Origin: Oceanibaculum indicum P24 | GTDB lineage: Bacteria; Pseudomonadota; Alphaproteobacteria; Oceanibaculales; Oceanibaculaceae | Assembly: GCF_000299935.1 (NCBI RefSeq) | Contig: NZ_AMRL01000010.1 | Span: 1 to 64,000 of the forward strand | Direction of reading: 5' to 3' | Length of the DNA: 64,000 nt | In this document: positions 24,301-30,300 of the stretch, one piece after another | How positions within the stretch are numbered: the first letter of the stretch is position 1 | How the letters are laid out: each line of letters begins with the position of its first letter | Program-made: the position numbers and the translations under genes | Notes under the pieces: model-generated | What the model saw: only the letters and a program-made list of their open reading frames with translations | What the model was told of the DNA's origin: nothing | Database searches by the model: none

Positions 24301-27300
24301 CGAAGGAACTGATTCCGGCCCGGCGCGGCAGGGTGCGGCCCTGCGCGTCGCGGCGCACCGGCCAGTCCTGAGTCTCCACCGCCAGCCGGAAGGGCGAGCC
24401 GGCAAGCTCCAGATGCGGGTTGGCCACGGCGCAATGCAGCGAGGCCGGCAGCCGGCCCTGCCGCATCGCCAACAGCATTTTCACGACGCCGGCCAGCCCG
24501 GCAGCAGCCTCCAGATGGCCGATATTGGATTTCACCGAGCCCAGCAGGATCGGCGGCAGGCTAGCGGAATTTCCGCCGGTCAGCGTGTCATAGGCCAGCC
24601 GCAGCCCGTTCGCCTCCACCGGATCGCCCAGCGCCGTGCCGGTGCCATGCGCCTCGATACAGGCGATGCTGGCCGGATCGATGCCCCGCATGGCGCGGAC
24701 CACCAGATCGGCCTGCGCCTTCGCATTCGGCGCGGTCAGCGAGCCGGCGCGGCCGCCATGATTCTCCGCCCCGCCGACCAGCAGCCCGAGGATGCGGTCG
24801 CCATCGCGTTCGGCAGCGGCCAGCGGCTTCAGCAGCAGCGCCACCACGCCTTCGCCGCGTGCATAGCCATCGGCCCCGGCGCCAAAGCTCTTGCAGCGCC
24901 CCTCCGGGCTCAGCATGCCGGCCTGATGCGGCCCCTCGAACCCTTCCAGCGCCAGCGTCAGATTGACCCCGCCGACCAGCGCCGCGCCGCAGCGCCCCGA
25001 CCGCACCGCATCGGCGGCGCGCAGCAGCGCCACCAGCGAGCTGGAACAGGCGGTATCCACCGCCTCGCTCGGCCCGTTCAGATCGAAGAAATGCGACAGC
25101 CGGTTCGCCACCATCGCCAGCGAATTGCCGGTGGCGACATAGCCGTCGCTGGCGACGCCATGGTCACGCAGCAGGGCGGCGTAATCCTGCGCCGTCACCC
25201 CGACAAAAACGCCGGTGTCGCGCGGCAGCTCCTCCGGGCGGTAGCCGGCATCCTCCAGCGCCCGCCAGGCGGTCTCCAGCATCAGACGCTGCTGCGGGTC
25301 CAGCCGCTCCGCCTCGACCGGGGAGATGCGGAAGAAGCCGGCATCGAACCGGTCGATATCGACAAGGAAACCGCCGCGTTTCGGAAAGCCCGCCCGTTCC
25401 AGCCGCGCGCGGTAATCCGCGCCATAGCGCGCCAGCGGCAATTCACCGGTGAGGTCGTCGCCGGCCAGCAGCCGGGCGAAGAATTCCTCGGCCGTTGCCG
25501 CGCCGGGGAAGCGACCGGCCAGTCCGATGATCGCCACCGCGCCGTCCGGCGGAGACTGGCGGGCCGTGACCGCCGGCTGCGCGGCCACCTTCAGCGGCAC
25601 CACGGCGGGCTTTGGTACCGTCGCTCCCGCCGCAACGCGGTGACGGCTGGCGAGGTGGGCGGCCAGCGCCTCGATATGCTCGCACTCGAAGAACACCGCC
25701 GGCGACAGCGTGACCTTGTAGGCCTCCGAAATCTCCCCGGCAAAACGGGTCAGCGAGATTGAATCGAAGCCCAGCTCGTAGAACAGCTCGCGCGGGTTCA
25801 GCTCCTCGGCGGGGAATTTCAGGATCGCCGCCGCCAGCGCGCGCAACTCGCCCACCAGCCCATCGGCGGCATTCGCCGTGGCCAGCACCGGCGCAGGGGC
25901 CGCACGATCCAGCGCATCGGCCGCCGCGAAGCGCACCCCGTCCAGCGCGCCCAGCACCGCGCCGCCGGCATCGAACAGCCGCACCACATAGGCGCCGTCG
26001 CCCTGCGGCCGGACCAGCAGCCGCGCGGTCTCGTCCACCCGGTCGCCCAGCACCGCCGACGCGATCCCGGCCAGCAGCGGCGGCGTCTCCGACGGCGGCG
26101 TATCGAACAGCACCGCCTGATAGAGCGCGGCCAGCACGCGCGGCGGCAGCTGCATATTGCGCTTGAAGATATCCTGCTGCGGATGTTCCCGCGCGAGGTC
26201 GCACAACATACCCCCGCCGGTCAGGTCCAAGGCGCGTTCCACCACTTCCAGATAGGGGCCGAAGCCATAACCGCGTTCGGCCAGCCTTGCCGTGAAAGCC
26301 GCGCCATCCAGCGCCTCGCCGGTTGCGGGCACGCTCTCCGGCGGCAGGGCGGTGGAGGCCGCCTGCACCAGCGCCTCGGCATAGGGTGTGCGGGTGCCCG
26401 CCGCATCCGCCATCTCCAGCCGGACCAGCAGCCCGTCGCCCTGCGGATCAAGCGCGGCATGCAGTTCCGATCCATCCGCCCAGGCCGGCGCGCCGCGCAC
26501 GGCAAGGTCGCGCAGCGACAATGGCCCGGCCAGCCCTGCGACGCGACCCAGCACCAGCGCGATCTCCACCGCGACGGTCGGCAGGATGCTGCGCGTCCGG
26601 CCCTGCGTGAAGCTGTAATCCAGCAGCTCGCCCGGATGGATCGCGGTCGTATAGCGCAAACCCTCCAGGCCGGAGCGATTCACGCCGATAAAGGGATGCA
26701 GCTTCGATGCCGAGCCCAGCGGATTGACCACCGAGGGCGCATCGGCAAATTCCGGATACCAGCAGCGCACCCGCTCGAGCGGATAGGCCGGCAGCGAGAT
26801 GCGGCGCGGCTGCCGCCCTTCGTGCAGCATATCCCAGTCGATGCTGGCCCCCGCCGCCCAGGCTGCACCCACCCGGTCGAGCGCCCGCGCACCGATATCC
26901 TGCCGCAGCCGCGCCGCATCAGCGGGCGGCTCCACCTCCAGAATGCTGCGCACAAAATGCCAATGCGGGGCGGGGCGCGGGTCCGGCCCCGGCGATGCCA
27001 TGAAAGCCGCCAGCAGCGCCGGGACGCTGGCGATATCGTCGGCCACCAGCGCCAGCCGGCAGGGCAGCTCGTTGCGGCCGGTCTGCAGCGTATAGGCAAG
27101 GTCCGCCAGCACCAGGTCCGGATGGGCTGCAACATGGTCCCGCATCCGCGCCAGCAGCCGGATCAGCGCCGCCTCCGACATTGCGGAGAACACCAGCAGC
27201 TCCGCTCCTGCCGGCATATCCAGGCGCGGCGGTGCGGCATGTTCCTCGATCAATATGTGCGAGTTCATGCCGCCGGCACCGATTGAGGTGACACCGGCAC

Positions 27301-30300
27301 GGCGCGGCAGTTCCCGCCCGGCGGCATCGCGCGGACGGGTCCAGGGCGCCAGTTCGCGCTGTACCCGGAACGGCGTGTCGGCGAATGGGATGTTCGGATT
27401 CAGCACTTCGGCATGCAGCGACGGCGCGATCTGGCCGTGGCGCAGCTGCGCCAGCACCTTGGCGATGCCGGCCACCCCGGCGGCGGCCAGCAGATGCGCG
27501 ACATTCGACTTCACCGTGCCCAGCGGGCAGAAGCCCTTGGCATCCGTGTACTTGCGGAAGGCCTGGGTCAGCGCCTTCACCTCGATGGGGTCGCCCAGCG
27601 CCGTGCCGGAGCCGTGCCCCTCCACATAGGAGATGCTGGCCGCATCGATGGCGGCATCCTCTAGCGCCTGTTCGATGGCGGCGGCCTGCTGGTGCGGGTT
27701 CGGCACGGTGAAGCCGTTGCGCACGCCGGCATTGCTGATGCCGCTGCCGATGATGACGCCGTAGATATGGTCGCCATCGCGTTCCGCATCGGCCAGCGGC
27801 TTCAGCACCAGCGCGCCCACGCCCTCGCCGAGGATGGTGCCGTCGGCGCCCAGCCCATAGCCCCTGATCTTCTCCGCCGTCTTGCTGGTGAAATGCTCCT
27901 GCGAGGTGGCGATCAGCTTCTGCGGATGCAGCAGCAGGCTGACCCCGCCGGCCAGCGCCATCTTGCAGCGCCCGGCGCGCAGCATATGGACGGCCTCATG
28001 CACGCAGGTCGAGGAGGCCGAGCACATGGTGTCGAGAAAATAGGACGGGCCGGTGAAGCCGTAGAAATAGGACACCATGTTCGGCACGGTGCCGGTATAG
28101 CTGCCGCTGGCCAGCGCGCCGCGCACCAGCATGTTCTGGAAGCCGTAGAGGTCGTACTCGTTGGTCATCGAGCCGACCAGCACCGCGACATCGCCGCCAT
28201 AGCGCGCCTGCATGTACTCGCGCGAATAGCCGGCATCCTCGAAGGCTTCGACGCTGGCCTCCAGGAACAGCCGCACCTCCGGCGACATCAGTTCCGCCTC
28301 ATGCTGCGAGATGCGGAAATAGCGCGGATCGAACCTGTCGATATCCTTCAGGAAGGCACCGGTCTTCACCACCGTCTTGCCGAGCACGTCGCGTTCCGGG
28401 TGCAGCAGTGCCGCATGGTTCCAGCGCTCGGCGGGATAGGCCTCGAACCCGTCCAGCCCGTTCGACAGCATCTCCCAGAACTCGTCCTGGCTGGCGGCGC
28501 GGGCGACGCGCAGCGACAGGCCGACGATGGCGATGTCGTGTTGGTCCTGCTGCTGTCGATCATCCGGGCGCGGCGCGGCGGAAACTTTAGCGGGCGGCTC
28601 GGCGGTTAGCGCGGCAGCCGGCGCCGCTTTCGGCTTTGATGCGCCCGGTAAGGCGGCCATCAGCGCGGCGCGGCGCTCCTCCACCAGATGCGCGGCGATG
28701 CCGGCCAGATCGACATATTCGAAGAACAAAGTCTTGGAGAGCGGCCCCAGCGCCTCCTCCAGCTGCGCCGTCGCCTCGACGATGGTGATGGAATCGAGGC
28801 CGTATTCCTCCAGCTTCCGGTCGGCGCGCAGCTGCGCCGGGTCCATCTGCAAACGCTCCGCCAGCACCTCTTTCAGGAAGGCGATGGTGCGCGCGGTAAG
28901 GTCGCCATCGTCGGTGGGGATCGGTTCAGCGGCAGGCGGCGGCGTTTTCTCCGCAACCGGTGCCGGCTCGGCCAGCAGTGCACCGATGCGGTCGCGCGCA
29001 CCATGCAGCACCACCTGCCGGGGCGCAGCAGCCGCAAAGGCGCGGTCCAGCGCCCCGAGGCCCGCCGCCGTCGGCATCGGCACCGTGCCGAAGCGCCGGG
29101 CAAGCGCCGCCAGCCCTGTTGCATCGACGCTCATGCCGCCCGCTTCCCAGAGCGGCCAGCCGATGGAAAGGGTAACACCGTGACGCTCCCCAGCCTCGGC
29201 AAGCCGGGTGCGATGCTCGGCGAAACCGTCGAGGAAAGCATTACCGCCGGCATAATCGCCCTGTCCGGCATTGCCGAAGCTGGCGGCGATCGAGGAACAG
29301 AGCAGCAGGAAATCGAGGTCGCTATCGCGGGTCGCGCGGTCGATGTTCAGTGTGCCGGCGATCTTCGGCATCAGTACCGGCGCGATGCTGTCCGCCGCCT
29401 TGGTCAGGATATAGCCATCATCCAGCAGGCCGGCGGCATGGATGATGCCCTTCAGCGGCCCGATATCGGTTTCGATGCGCGCCACCGTCCTTGCCACCGC
29501 TTCCGCATCGGTGACGTCACAGGCTTCGAGATGCACCTCGGCACCGCCCGCGCGCAAGGTCGCCAGCGCCGCTTCCGCCGCCGCGTCCGGGGCGATCCGG
29601 CGGCCCGACAGCACGAGGTGCCGCGCGCCGCGCGCCGCCAGCCAGCCGGCGAGGATCAGTCCCAGCCGGCCCAGCCCGCCGGTGATCCAGTAAGCAGCCT
29701 CGGGATTCAGCGTCGGTGCATTACCCACTGGTGAAATTTCTTCCGGCTGCCAGGCGAAGCGCGTGCCGGCGGCATTATGGCGCAGCTCGGCGGCATCATC
29801 GACGGCTGTAGCCTCCACCGCCAGCACCCCGGCCAGCCGGTCGATATCCGCCGCACCTTCCACCGCCACCAGCGCGCCGGAGAATTTCGGATTCTCCTGC
29901 GCTGCCGTGCGCAGCAGCCCGGCCAGCGGTGTCGCCAGCCAGGCCGGCGCCTTCGGTCCGGCCAGCACGAGGAAGCGCTGCGGCAGCGCCGGCTTGGCCC
30001 GCATCCGCGCCGCCAGCGCGCCATGCAGATGCCGGAACCAGCCGGTGGCACGCGCGGCAGGATCGGGAGCCTCTGGCAGTGCCTCGACCGGCAGGCCGGT
30101 GCGCGCGGCAAGCTGTGCCGCCATGTCCGACGCGAAACCGGCGAGGTAGATATGCGTCTCGCGTGGGATGGGGTCTGCCTGTGCGCGCCGTTCGACCCAG
30201 CGCCCGGCCAGATGCACGGTCGGCGCCTCGGCGCTTTCCGCCGCCGGCACCATCTCGTCCATCGTCTTAGGCGCGACCAGTCGCAGCGCCAGATCGCGGA

